Source: Buttiauxella ferragutiae (GTDB taxonomy: Bacteria > Pseudomonadota > Gammaproteobacteria > Enterobacterales > Enterobacteriaceae). From it: a DNA stretch of 64,000 nucleotides. Location: NCBI RefSeq assembly GCF_001654915.1, contig NZ_LXEQ01000001.1. One strand, written 5' to 3'. The stretch's first letter is position 1. Every line of letters starts with the position of its first letter. A program made the position numbers and the translations under genes. The notes below the pieces were generated by a model. That model saw nothing but the letters and a program-made list of their open reading frames with translations. It had not been told where the DNA came from and searched no databases. Below, piece after piece: positions 1 to 8,934 of this stretch.

Positions 1-1321
1 GTACAAGAATTGGGTCGACTTTTCCACGGCCACGAATAGTGCGGCATAGCGAACGGCTATCAGCGCCTGGAATTGCAGCTTCACCGGCAGAATAAACATC
101 CAGCATCAGCAAAGAATCGACTTGCGACAATACGTTAGCAAAATCATCGTACAAATCACGAGTACGCGTGAAGCGATGCGGCTGGAAAATCATCACCAGA
201 TTTTTATCCGGCCATCCCGCACGTGCAGCTTTAATGGTGGCATCCACTTCTGTCGGATGGTGACCGTAGTCATCAACCAACATCGCGGTACCTTCTTTGC
301 CATTCACTTCGGCAAGCGGATACTCACCCAGGAAATCAAAGCGACGCCCTGTACCCTGGAAGCTTTCCAGCGCACTCAGAATGTCAGCATCATCAATGCC
401 TTCTTCAGTGGCAACGGACACCGCAGCAGCCGCGTTTAACGCGTTGTGGCGGCCAGGAGCATTCAAGGTCACATGCAGAGCAGGCTTACCCTGACGTGCG
501 ATGGTGAAATGCCCCTGCGGCCCTTTCTGCTGATAATTTTCAACACGAACGTCAGCGTCTTCACTAAAACCGTAAGTGGTGATCTTGCGGCCCACTCGTG
601 GCAACAGCTCGCGAATAACCGGATCGTCTACACACATCACAGCCAGGCCATAAAACGGCAGGTTGTGCAGGAAGTTAATAAACGTCTGCTTTAAATTCTC
701 GAAGTCGCCCTGGTAGGTATCCATATGGTCAGCTTCTATATTTGTCACCACAGAAACCATCGGTTGCAGATGGAGGAATGACGCATCACTCTCATCGGCT
801 TCAGCAATCAGGTAACGGCTATGACCCAGACGCGCGTGGGTTCCTGCAGCTTTCACCAGACCACCATTGACAAAAGTCGGGTCGAGGCCAGCTTCTGCAT
901 AAATACTGGAAACCATCGCTGTAGTGGTGGTTTTCCCGTGTGTGCCTGCAATGGCGATGCCATGACGGAAGCGCATCAGTTCTGCCAACATTTCAGCGCG
1001 ACGGATAACGGGAATACGCGCTTCATGCGCCGCAACAATTTCTGGGTTATCCATCGAGATGGCGGTAGAAACCACCACAACACTCGCATCCAGTACGTTC
1101 TCTGGACGATGGTTGAAATAAATCGTGGCGCCCAGCGCCGACAACTGCTGAGTGACCGGGTTCGGAGCCAAATCAGACCCGCTGATCTGGTAACCTTCGT
1201 TAGCTAAAACTTCGGCAATACCGCCCATACCGGCGCCGCCGATGCCAACAAAGTGAATGTGCCGGACGCGACGCATCTCGGGCACGATAGAACGCAGTTT
1301 CGCCAGTTGTTGTGTATTCAT
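1..1321 (-). CDS. murC: UDP-N-acetylmuramate--L-alanine ligase, partial (3' end outside window)
   Basis: Cytoplasmic Mur ligase that adds L-alanine to UDP-MurNAc using ATP, the first amino acid of the peptidoglycan stem. The start is read on the minus strand at 1321 (MNTQQLAKLRSIVPEMRR), followed by the glycine-rich nucleotide-sugar motif HFVGIGGAGMGG and, further on, the P-loop GTHGKTTT (about 928-951). About 440 codons are present; the E. coli enzyme has 491, so some 50 C-terminal residues lie beyond position 1. It is preceded by murG with a 67-base gap and belongs to the dcw operon. Identity is very secure from motif and neighbours. Confidence 0.97.
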   Translation of the reverse strand, partial: MNTQQLAKLRSIVPEMRRVRHIHFVGIGGAGMGGIAEVLANEGYQISGSDLAPNPVTQQLSALGATIYFNHRPENVLDASVVVVSTAISMDNPEIVAAHEARIPVIRRAEMLAELMRFRHGIAIAGTHGKTTTTAMVSSIYAEAGLDPTFVNGGLVKAAGTHARLGHSRYLIAEADESDASFLHLQPMVSVVTNIEADHMDTYQGDFENLKQTFINFLHNLPFYGLAVMCVDDPVIRELLPRVGRKITTYGFSEDADVRVENYQQKGPQGHFTIARQGKPALHVTLNAPGRHNALNAAAAVSVATEEGIDDADILSALESFQGTGRRFDFLGEYPLAEVNGKEGTAMLVDDYGHHPTEVDATIKAARAGWPDKNLVMIFQPHRFTRTRDLYDDFANVLSQVDSLLMLDVYSAGEAAIPGADSRSLCRTIRGRGKVDPILV

Positions 1322-1388
1322 TCTCTAACCTGCAGCGTCAAACGCCATTACTTCAAATATTCATGGGCAAAAGAGCCACCCACAATGA

Positions 1389-2456
1389 TTACGCCAGTGC
1401 TGCGGCGCTCACTTCATTTGCTACCCGTTCTGTGGCATCAGGAATGGATGCAGCACGCGCACGTTCGGCCATTGCCAGTAACGTCGTTCTGTCCCACCCG
1501 GCGAGAGTTTGGGTAACGGCATCCACGGTAAACTGCGGTTGCTCCAGTATTTTTGCCGCTCCAGCTTTTTCCAGCGGCAGCGCATTCCAGTATTGCTGCC
1601 GATCTTTATGCTGGAAGGGAACAAACAGTGCAGGTAACCCTGCTGCCGCGATTTCACTGACGGTTAACGCACCGGAGCGACACACCACGACATCGGCCCA
1701 TGCATAAGCAGCAGCCATATCATCAATAAATTCGGTCACTTTATGCTGAGGCTGTGCGGCTTCAGCATAGGCCTGCTGAACAACGTCCAGCCCACCTTTA
1801 CCACATTGGTGCCAGATAGTGACAGAATCACCCAGACGGCCTGCAACTTGCGGCATCGTCTGGTTCAGCACGCGAGCCCCTTGAGAGCCACCGACGACTA
1901 AAACGCGGACAGGGCCTTCACGTCCGGAAAAACGTTCTTGCGGTAATGGTAGCGCCAGCACATCAGTGCGCACCGGATTGCCCACCACATCAGCATTCGG
2001 GAAAGCCCCCGGAAATGCCTGCATCACTTTTTTGGCGATTTTTGACAGCCATTTGTTGGTTAAACCAGCAATACCATTTTGCTCATGTAACACCACGGGA
2101 ATACCGAGCGACCAGGCTGCCAGACCACCAGGGCCAGATACATAACCGCCCATCCCCAGAACCACATCCGGGCGATACGCTTTCATGATGGCTCGCGCCT
2201 GACGCCAGGCGTTGAAAATACGCGCGGGCGCCAACAACATGGCTTTCAGGCCTTTACCGCGCAAACCTGAAATACGAATAAAATCGATCTCAATCCCATG
2301 TTTAGGAACTAAGTCAGCTTCCATACGATCGGCGGTTCCCAGCCAGCGGACTTGCCAGCCCTGGTCCATTAAGTGATGCGCCACAGCAAGCCCCGGGAAC
2401 ACATGCCCGCCAGTCCCGCCTGCCATCACCATTAACCGCCGGGTTTGATTACTCAT
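1389..2456 (-). CDS. murG: UDP-GlcNAc:undecaprenyl-PP-MurNAc-pentapeptide GlcNAc transferase (MurG)
   Basis: Peripheral inner-membrane glycosyltransferase (GT28 family) that adds GlcNAc to lipid I and makes lipid II. The 355-residue product matches the usual enterobacterial length. The N-terminal loop GGTGGHVFPGLAVA is the lipid I-binding glycine-rich motif, and VVGGSQGARVLNQ and FVPFQHKDRQQYWNA are the second glycine-rich loop and the UDP-GlcNAc-binding part of the C-terminal Rossmann domain. The start overlaps the end of ftsW by four bases, indicating translational coupling within the dcw operon. Confidence 0.98.
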   Translation of the reverse strand: MSNQTRRLMVMAGGTGGHVFPGLAVAHHLMDQGWQVRWLGTADRMEADLVPKHGIEIDFIRISGLRGKGLKAMLLAPARIFNAWRQARAIMKAYRPDVVLGMGGYVSGPGGLAAWSLGIPVVLHEQNGIAGLTNKWLSKIAKKVMQAFPGAFPNADVVGNPVRTDVLALPLPQERFSGREGPVRVLVVGGSQGARVLNQTMPQVAGRLGDSVTIWHQCGKGGLDVVQQAYAEAAQPQHKVTEFIDDMAAAYAWADVVVCRSGALTVSEIAAAGLPALFVPFQHKDRQQYWNALPLEKAGAAKILEQPQFTVDAVTQTLAGWDRTTLLAMAERARAASIPDATERVANEVSAAALA

Positions 2457-3697
2457 CGCACACCCTTCGTGAACGCCTGTGCTTTTGCCAGACGGGTTTC
2501 ATAATCAATACGCAGCAACATCATGATTGCTGTAGACATAATTATCAGGCTTGAACCACCGTAACTGATCAGGGGTAATGTCAGGCCTTTGGTTGGCAAC
2601 ATGCCCGCTGCCGCCCCAACGTTTACCAGAGCCTGGAAACTAAACCAGATCCCGATTGAGCAGCCTAAAAACCCTGCAAAACGTTGGTCCATTTCTAACG
2701 CACGTTTACCGATGGACATCGCACGAAAAGCCACGAAGAATACCATCATTAATGCCAGCACCACACCGATATATCCGAGCTCTTCTCCGATAATGGAGAA
2801 GATGAAGTCGGTATGCGCTTCCGGTAAATACTCGAGTTTTTGTACCGAATTCCCTAAGCCCTGCCCCCACAATTCACCGCGGCCAAACGCCATCAGAGAT
2901 TGTGTTAGCTGGTAGCCACTACCAAACGGGTCTTCCCACGGATTCCAGAAGGACGTTACGCGGCGAATACGATAAGGTTCTGCGAGGATCAATAGCACCA
3001 CGGCAGAAATACCCATGCCGATAATCGCGAGGAACTGCCAGAGTTTGGCGCCGGCGAGGAACAACATCGCAAGCGTTGTCACAAACAGCACAACCACAGT
3101 ACCGAGGTCAGGCTGCGCCAGCAACAACACTGCCATCACCAGAATAACGCCCATCGGTTTGAGGAAGCCGCGCAAGTTGTTACGTACTTCATCAACCTTA
3201 CGAACCAGGTAGTTGGCCAGATAGCAGAACAACGACAGCTTGGTAAACTCAGCAGGCTGAATACGCAGTGGACCGAACGCAATCCAGCGTGATGCCCCGT
3301 TAACCGAGCTACCGACGACCAGTACAATCAACAGCATTGCGATGGATAATAGCAGCAGCGCGGTACTGTGACGCTGCCAGAATTCCATCGGCAAGCGCAG
3401 TGTTACCAACGACAGTGCAAAAGCCAGTGCGATGTACAAACCATCACGTTTGGCAAACAGGAACGGATCATTTGCCAGACGCTGCCCCACCGGCATCGAT
3501 GCCGATGTGACCATAACAAAGCCTACTGCGGCCAACCCGAAAGTCAGCCAGAGCAAAGTACGGTCGTACAGCACCATGCTATTTGAATCAGCTTCGCGGG
3601 AGCCCATCACCCAGCCTTTTACCGCCGACGCCAGCCAACTCAGGATGGCAAATCCTGGCAGTCGTGGCATTCGCAGGCGAGGGAGAGATAAGCGCAT
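2453..3697 (-). CDS. ftsW: Peptidoglycan glycosyltransferase FtsW (SEDS family)
   Basis: Integral membrane SEDS glycosyltransferase that polymerises septal glycan from lipid II together with FtsI. The open frame extends to 3775, but I place the start at 3697 (MRLSLPRLRMPRLPGF): this gives 414 residues, the E. coli length, and the ATG overlaps the murD stop in a TGATG arrangement. About ten hydrophobic segments are visible, with the conserved SEDS stretches RWIAFGPLRIQPAEFTKLS and, near the C-terminus, LPLISYGGSSL. The neighbours murG and murD are the normal dcw partners. Confidence 0.97.
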   Translation of the reverse strand: MRLSLPRLRMPRLPGFAILSWLASAVKGWVMGSREADSNSMVLYDRTLLWLTFGLAAVGFVMVTSASMPVGQRLANDPFLFAKRDGLYIALAFALSLVTLRLPMEFWQRHSTALLLLSIAMLLIVLVVGSSVNGASRWIAFGPLRIQPAEFTKLSLFCYLANYLVRKVDEVRNNLRGFLKPMGVILVMAVLLLAQPDLGTVVVLFVTTLAMLFLAGAKLWQFLAIIGMGISAVVLLILAEPYRIRRVTSFWNPWEDPFGSGYQLTQSLMAFGRGELWGQGLGNSVQKLEYLPEAHTDFIFSIIGEELGYIGVVLALMMVFFVAFRAMSIGKRALEMDQRFAGFLGCSIGIWFSFQALVNVGAAAGMLPTKGLTLPLISYGGSSLIIMSTAIMMLLRIDYETRLAKAQAFTKGVR

Positions 3698-5013
3698 CAG
3701 CCAAGCTCCTTCGCAAGCAGAGTGAATTGGTCGCCACGTTGCTCGAAGTTTTTGAACTGATCGAGACTGGCGCAAGCCGGTGAAAGCAGAACCATGTCAC
3801 CCGGTTGTACGCGGGTTGCGATCAATTTCATCGCCTGTTCCATGGTTTCAGTTTGCTCGGCAACATCCGGGCGCAGTGCCGCAAGTTCAGCACCATCACG
3901 GCCAAAACAATAAAGGCGAATTGCTGAACCTTGCAGATATTGGCTAAGCGAGGAGAAATCCGCAGATTTACCGTCACCGCCTAACAGCAGATGCAAAGTC
4001 CCGTCGACTTTCAAACCGTTCAACGCCGCTTCAGTACTGCCGACATTGGTCGCTTTAGAATCGTTAATCCAGCGCACACCGTTACGTTCCCAGGAAAGCT
4101 GGAAGCGGTGAGCCAGACCCGTAAACGTGGTGAGGGCTTTCAGGCTGCTGGAGCGTGGGAGTTTCACCGCATCAGCCAGTGCCAGTGCAGCAAGCGCGTT
4201 GGTGTAGTTATGACGCCCCACCACTTTCATCTCTTTGGTGTTCAGGACTTTCTCGCCCTTCACTCGTAGCCAGGTGTCGCCCTGCTGGTAATTAAGATGA
4301 TAGTCACCGACATCCACACCAAAGCTCACACAGCGCTCGTCTGCACCACGCACTGGCATCGTCAGCGCGTCATCAGCATTGACGACACAAAGCGCCGCGT
4401 TTTCATAAACTCGTAACTTAGCCGCACGGTACTGCTGCAAACCCAACGGATAGCGATCCATATGATCTTCAGTGACGTTGAGAATGGTCGCCGCTGCGGC
4501 TTTCAGGCTAAACGTGGTTTCCAGCTGGAAGCTGGATAACTCAAGCACATAAAGCTCACAGCTCTGATCGAGTAACATCAATGCTGGCAACCCGATGTTT
4601 CCACCCACGCCAACATTGACGCCAGCGGCTTTCGCCATTTCACCGACTAACGTGGTGACCGTGCTTTTACCGTTAGAACCGGTAATCGCCACAATAGGCG
4701 CTTGTGCTTCACGGCAAAACAGTTCGATATCACCAATGATTTCAACACCGGCGTCTGCGGCACGGCTCAACGCAGGATGAGCGACAGCGATACCAGGGCT
4801 GGCAATAATCAAGTCAGCCGCTAACAACCAGTCTTCGTTGAGTGAGCCAGTATGTCGTTCCACCGAGTCTGGCAATCTTTCCAACCCCGGTGGTGAGATG
4901 CGGGTATCCATTACGCGAGGCGTGACGCCGCGCGCAAGGAAGAAATCCACACAGGACAGGCCAGTGAGGCCCAATCCGATAATAACGACTTTTTTACCCT
5001 GGTAATCAGTCAT
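3697..5013 (-). CDS. murD: UDP-N-acetylmuramoyl-L-alanine--D-glutamate ligase
   Basis: Cytoplasmic ATP-dependent Mur ligase that adds D-glutamate to UDP-MurNAc-L-Ala. The product has 438 residues, as in E. coli. Visible are the N-terminal Rossmann motif VVIIGLGLTGLSCVDFF, the P-loop TGSNGKST at about 111-118, the central NVTEDHMDRY motif and WINDSKATN towards the C-terminal domain. Its stop shares a base with the ftsW start, and mraY ends two bases upstream of its start, so all are read from one transcript. Confidence 0.98.
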   Translation of the reverse strand: MTDYQGKKVVIIGLGLTGLSCVDFFLARGVTPRVMDTRISPPGLERLPDSVERHTGSLNEDWLLAADLIIASPGIAVAHPALSRAADAGVEIIGDIELFCREAQAPIVAITGSNGKSTVTTLVGEMAKAAGVNVGVGGNIGLPALMLLDQSCELYVLELSSFQLETTFSLKAAAATILNVTEDHMDRYPLGLQQYRAAKLRVYENAALCVVNADDALTMPVRGADERCVSFGVDVGDYHLNYQQGDTWLRVKGEKVLNTKEMKVVGRHNYTNALAALALADAVKLPRSSSLKALTTFTGLAHRFQLSWERNGVRWINDSKATNVGSTEAALNGLKVDGTLHLLLGGDGKSADFSSLSQYLQGSAIRLYCFGRDGAELAALRPDVAEQTETMEQAMKLIATRVQPGDMVLLSPACASLDQFKNFEQRGDQFTLLAKELG

Positions 5014-5015
5014 GG

Positions 5016-6098
5016 TTAGCGCACCTTCAGGGTAGCGAGGCCGATCAGAACCAGCATCAGCGAAATAATCCAGAAGCGCACAATGACTCGCGGTTCAGGC
5101 CAGCCTTTCAATTCATAATGGTGATGAATCGGGGCCATGCGGAAAATACGCTGCCCGCGCAATTTGAAGGAACCAACCTGCAAAATAACCGACAGCGTTT
5201 CAACCACGAACACGCCACCCATAATCACTAACAGGAATTCCTGGCGCAGTAGTACCGCGATAGTGCCGAGTGCACCGCCCAGAGCCAAAGAGCCGACATC
5301 GCCCATAAAGACTTGCGCTGGATAGGTGTTGAACCACAGGAAACCTAACCCGGCACCGACAATCGCCGTACAGACGATAACCAGTTCACCGGAATGGCGC
5401 AGATAAGGGATATGCAGATACTCAGCAAACTTAATGTTACCCGTCGCCCACGCCACCAGCGCAAATCCTGCCGCCACCAGCACGGTTGGCATAATCGCCA
5501 GGCCATCGAGACCATCGGTCAGGTTTACGGCATTGCCAGTACCGACGATCACAAAGTACGCCAGCAGTACGTAAAACAGGCCAAGTTGCGGCATCACGTC
5601 TTTAAAGAACGGCACAACCAGCTCGGTGGCTGGCGTTCCCTTCCCTGCGATGTACATCGTGAAGGCAACAGCCAACGCGATAACCGACATCCAGAAATAT
5701 TTCCAACGAGCAATCAAACCTTTGGTGTCTTTGCGTACCACTTTGCGGTAGTCATCGACAAAGCCAATCGCCCCGTAACCCACCAGTACGAACAACACGC
5801 ACCAGACGTATGGATTGGAAGGATACGCCCACATCAACACAGAGATAACGATAGAGGTCAGGATCATAATCCCGCCCATCGTTGGTGTACCGCGCTTGCT
5901 AAAATGGGACTCCGGGCCGTCATTACGCACGACCTGGCCGAAAGAGAGTTGCTGCAAACGAGCAATCATACGCGGCCCCATCCATAACGAGATGAACAGA
6001 GCAGTCAGCAGGCTGACAATGGCGCGAAACGTCAGATAGGAAAAGACGTTAAAGCCTGAATAATATTTGACCAAGTGTTCGGCCAGCCAAACTAACAT
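5016..6098 (-). CDS. mraY: Phospho-N-acetylmuramoyl-pentapeptide transferase (lipid I synthase)
   Basis: Inner-membrane enzyme with ten transmembrane helices that transfers phospho-MurNAc-pentapeptide to undecaprenyl phosphate. It is 360 residues long, the family norm. Key motifs are the cytoplasmic SHFSKRGTPTMGG loop, FVDDYRK with the aspartate pair involved in metal binding, NAVNLTDGLDGLA, and the histidine-rich MAPIHHHYELKGWPE. The start overlaps the murF stop by seven bases. Function is firmly established for this family. Confidence 0.98.
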   Translation of the reverse strand: MLVWLAEHLVKYYSGFNVFSYLTFRAIVSLLTALFISLWMGPRMIARLQQLSFGQVVRNDGPESHFSKRGTPTMGGIMILTSIVISVLMWAYPSNPYVWCVLFVLVGYGAIGFVDDYRKVVRKDTKGLIARWKYFWMSVIALAVAFTMYIAGKGTPATELVVPFFKDVMPQLGLFYVLLAYFVIVGTGNAVNLTDGLDGLAIMPTVLVAAGFALVAWATGNIKFAEYLHIPYLRHSGELVIVCTAIVGAGLGFLWFNTYPAQVFMGDVGSLALGGALGTIAVLLRQEFLLVIMGGVFVVETLSVILQVGSFKLRGQRIFRMAPIHHHYELKGWPEPRVIVRFWIISLMLVLIGLATLKVR

Positions 6099-7450
6099 GT
6101 TCCATTCTCCTGTAATGCGAGTACTACCTGTTCCATGGCAGCACTACGTGAACCCTTCACTAAAATGGTCATCATTGAATGCTCTTCGATAAGCGCCTTC
6201 AGACGCACGATTAAAGAAGGCTTATCGGTAAAATGTTCGCCAACTTCAGAGGCTTGGCTGATAATTTCGCTCAGTTTGCCAACACTCAATACACAATCAA
6301 TACCCACGGCTTTCGCCGCTTCACCCACCTGACGATGGCATTCAACAGACTCGTCGCCCAGTTCAGCCATATCGCCAACAACCATCACGCGGAAACCCGG
6401 CATTTCAGACAGCACCTGCGCGGCGGCGGTCATTGAGCCCACATTCGCGTTGTAACTGTCGTCGAGCAGAAGTTGGTTTTCGGAAAGTTGAATCGGGAAC
6501 AAACGCCCAGGAACAGCTTTTAAGTCAGCAAGACCTGCTTTCACAGCTTCCAGTGACGCCCCCACCGCCAACGCCAGCGACGTTGCAGCCAATGCATTAG
6601 CAATGTTGTGGCGGCCTGGAAGCGGCAAGGTCACATCAACATCGCCGATTGGCGTTTTGATGGTGAACTCAGTGCCATGTACGGTGATGTGGACATTGGT
6701 CGCGGTAAAATCACTTCCGGTTGCATTCGGAGAGAAACGCCAGGTTTTGCGCGCACCAATAATTTCTTGCCAGTTCAGCCAGTCATTATTGTCGGCATTG
6801 AGAATCGCAATACCATTCTCCGGCAGGCCGGCGAAGATCTCACCTTTCGCTTTCGCAACACCGGCAAGTGAGCCAAAGCCTTCAAGGTGTGCCGCGGCAA
6901 GGTTGTTCACCAGTGCGGCTTCCGGGCGCGTCAGATTAACCGTCCAGGCGATTTCACCTTGATGGTTTGCACCCAGCTCAATGACAGCATATTCATATTC
7001 TGGCGTCAGGCGTAACAACGTCATTGGCACACCAATGTCGTTATTCAGATTGCCAGCGGTATACAAGGTGTTACCGCATTCGCGCAAAATCGCTGCGGTC
7101 ATCTCTTTTACAGAGGTTTTTCCGGAAGAACCAGTCAGCGCCACAATCCGCGTTGGAACCTGTTGACGGACCCAGGCCGCCAGTTCGCCGAATGCTTGAT
7201 GTGTATCTGCAACCACAAGTTGCGGAACCTTAACATCCAGCTTGCGAGAAACCAGTAATGCACCTGCCCCGCCGTTTACCGCATCTTGCGCAAAATCGTG
7301 TGCATCGAAGCGTTCGCCTTTTAATGCGACAAACAGGCACCCAGGCGTTAATTTGCGCGTGTCAGTGGTGACATCAATGATGTCCGCATCAGCGCCGTGC
7401 AATTCGCCATGCAGGATAGTGGCGAGCTGGCCTAATGAAACGCGGATCAT
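6092..7450 (-). CDS. murF: UDP-MurNAc-tripeptide--D-alanyl-D-alanine ligase
   Basis: Last cytoplasmic Mur ligase, adding the D-Ala-D-Ala dipeptide to the UDP-MurNAc tripeptide. At 452 residues it has the E. coli length. The P-loop TGSSGKTSVKEM lies around residue 104-115, followed by the family signature NNDIGVPMTLLRL and ELGANHQGEI; DDSYNANVGSM marks the last third. It overlaps mraY at its 3' end and murE at its 5' end (four bases), typical of the dcw operon. Confidence 0.98.
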   Translation of the reverse strand: MIRVSLGQLATILHGELHGADADIIDVTTDTRKLTPGCLFVALKGERFDAHDFAQDAVNGGAGALLVSRKLDVKVPQLVVADTHQAFGELAAWVRQQVPTRIVALTGSSGKTSVKEMTAAILRECGNTLYTAGNLNNDIGVPMTLLRLTPEYEYAVIELGANHQGEIAWTVNLTRPEAALVNNLAAAHLEGFGSLAGVAKAKGEIFAGLPENGIAILNADNNDWLNWQEIIGARKTWRFSPNATGSDFTATNVHITVHGTEFTIKTPIGDVDVTLPLPGRHNIANALAATSLALAVGASLEAVKAGLADLKAVPGRLFPIQLSENQLLLDDSYNANVGSMTAAAQVLSEMPGFRVMVVGDMAELGDESVECHRQVGEAAKAVGIDCVLSVGKLSEIISQASEVGEHFTDKPSLIVRLKALIEEHSMMTILVKGSRSAAMEQVVLALQENGTC

Positions 7451-8934
7451 GCCACAACTCCCAACAGGCGGGCGGCAGTGACGCGGTCGGAATAGTCCAG
7501 ACGGCGCACACCAACAATCTGATAGTCCTCATGGCCTTTGCCTGCTACCAGAACGACATCATTTTCTTGCGCCTGCATAATCGCGTTGGTTACCGCTTCG
7601 GCACGACCTGAAACCACATGTGCACGCCCGGCGTCCAGCATGCCAACCAGAATATCAGCCACAATTGCGTTCGGCTCTTCAGTACGTGGGTTGTCATCGG
7701 TGACAACCACAACATCCGCATATTGCTCGGCGATACCGCCCATAATCGGACGCTTGCCTTTATCACGATCGCCACCGCAACCGAAGACGCACCATAGCTT
7801 GCCACTGCAATGCAAACGGGCAGCCTGCAATGCTTTTTCCAGGGCATCCGGCGTGTGGGCATAATCCACCACTACCGTCGGTTTACCCGGCGCGCTGAAA
7901 ACTTCCATTCGCCCGCAAACCGGTTGCAGACTCGGTGCTGTTTTCAGTAATTCTTCAATTGGGTAATCCAGCACTAACAGAGTCGCCAGCGCTAACAACA
8001 AGTTGCTGACGTTAAAGGCTCCCATCAGGCGGCTTTCAATTTCGCCATCGCCCCAGGAGGAGTTGAACTGGATAGTCGCGCCACCATCGTGATAATGCAC
8101 GTTGGTGGCTTTCAACCAACGGCCACGACAGCCAGGCTGTAAATTATTTTCCATCGTCACGGCAACGGCGTCAGGTAGACGCGCTAACCAGTTGCGCCCG
8201 ACCTCATCGTCAGCATTGATGATGGCATGGCCATAATCGTGTTCGGAGAACAGCAGCCATTTAGCCGCTTCGTAACCTGCCATATCGCCGTGGTAATCGA
8301 GGTGATCACGGCTTAGGTTGGTGAACACGCTGGCGGCAAATTTCAGAGCGGAAACACGATGCTGAACCAGACCGTGGGAGGAAACTTCCATTGCGGCAAA
8401 GCTCGCACCTTGCTCTGCAAGGTTAGCAAGCACTTGCTGTACATCAACGGCAGAACCGGTGGTGTTTTCGGTTGGTTTTACGTTACCAAGCAGGCCGTTA
8501 CCGACAGTCCCCATAACGGCACTGGTTTCGCCTAATAACTGGCTCCACTGCGCAAGCAACTGAGCTGTAGTGGTTTTACCGTTAGTACCCGTCACGCCAA
8601 CCAGGCGCAATGCACTCGAGGGTTGGTGGTAAAAACGCCCTGCCAGGGCAGAAAGGCGTTGATGCAGCTGGCTCAGATAAATAACCGGCACACCATGCAT
8701 TTCACGGACTTCGCCATCCGTTGCTTCGCCTTCAGCTTCAGCCACGACAGCGGCTACGCCTTGCGCTATTGCCTGCGGGATATATCGACGCCCGTCCGCC
8801 TGATGGCCGACTACAGCCACAAAAAGGTCGCCCGACGCCGCCACGCGACTATCGAGTGTCATTTCTCGCAGAGCTCTCGCAGGTAGCGCTGGCACCCACG
8901 GAGCGAGAAGGTCGCGCAAATTACGATCTGCCAC
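7447..8934 (-). CDS. murE: UDP-MurNAc-L-Ala-D-Glu--meso-diaminopimelate ligase
   Basis: Cytoplasmic Mur ligase that adds meso-diaminopimelate, the third residue of the stem peptide. It has 495 residues. The P-loop GVTGTNGKTTTAQLL is at about residue 113-127, and DDNPRTEEP near the C-terminus is the signature that selects diaminopimelate over lysine, as expected for a Gram-negative. The 5' end overlaps ftsI by 14 bases and the 3' end overlaps murF by four. Confidence 0.98.
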   Translation of the reverse strand: MADRNLRDLLAPWVPALPARALREMTLDSRVAASGDLFVAVVGHQADGRRYIPQAIAQGVAAVVAEAEGEATDGEVREMHGVPVIYLSQLHQRLSALAGRFYHQPSSALRLVGVTGTNGKTTTAQLLAQWSQLLGETSAVMGTVGNGLLGNVKPTENTTGSAVDVQQVLANLAEQGASFAAMEVSSHGLVQHRVSALKFAASVFTNLSRDHLDYHGDMAGYEAAKWLLFSEHDYGHAIINADDEVGRNWLARLPDAVAVTMENNLQPGCRGRWLKATNVHYHDGGATIQFNSSWGDGEIESRLMGAFNVSNLLLALATLLVLDYPIEELLKTAPSLQPVCGRMEVFSAPGKPTVVVDYAHTPDALEKALQAARLHCSGKLWCVFGCGGDRDKGKRPIMGGIAEQYADVVVVTDDNPRTEEPNAIVADILVGMLDAGRAHVVSGRAEAVTNAIMQAQENDVVLVAGKGHEDYQIVGVRRLDYSDRVTAARLLGVVA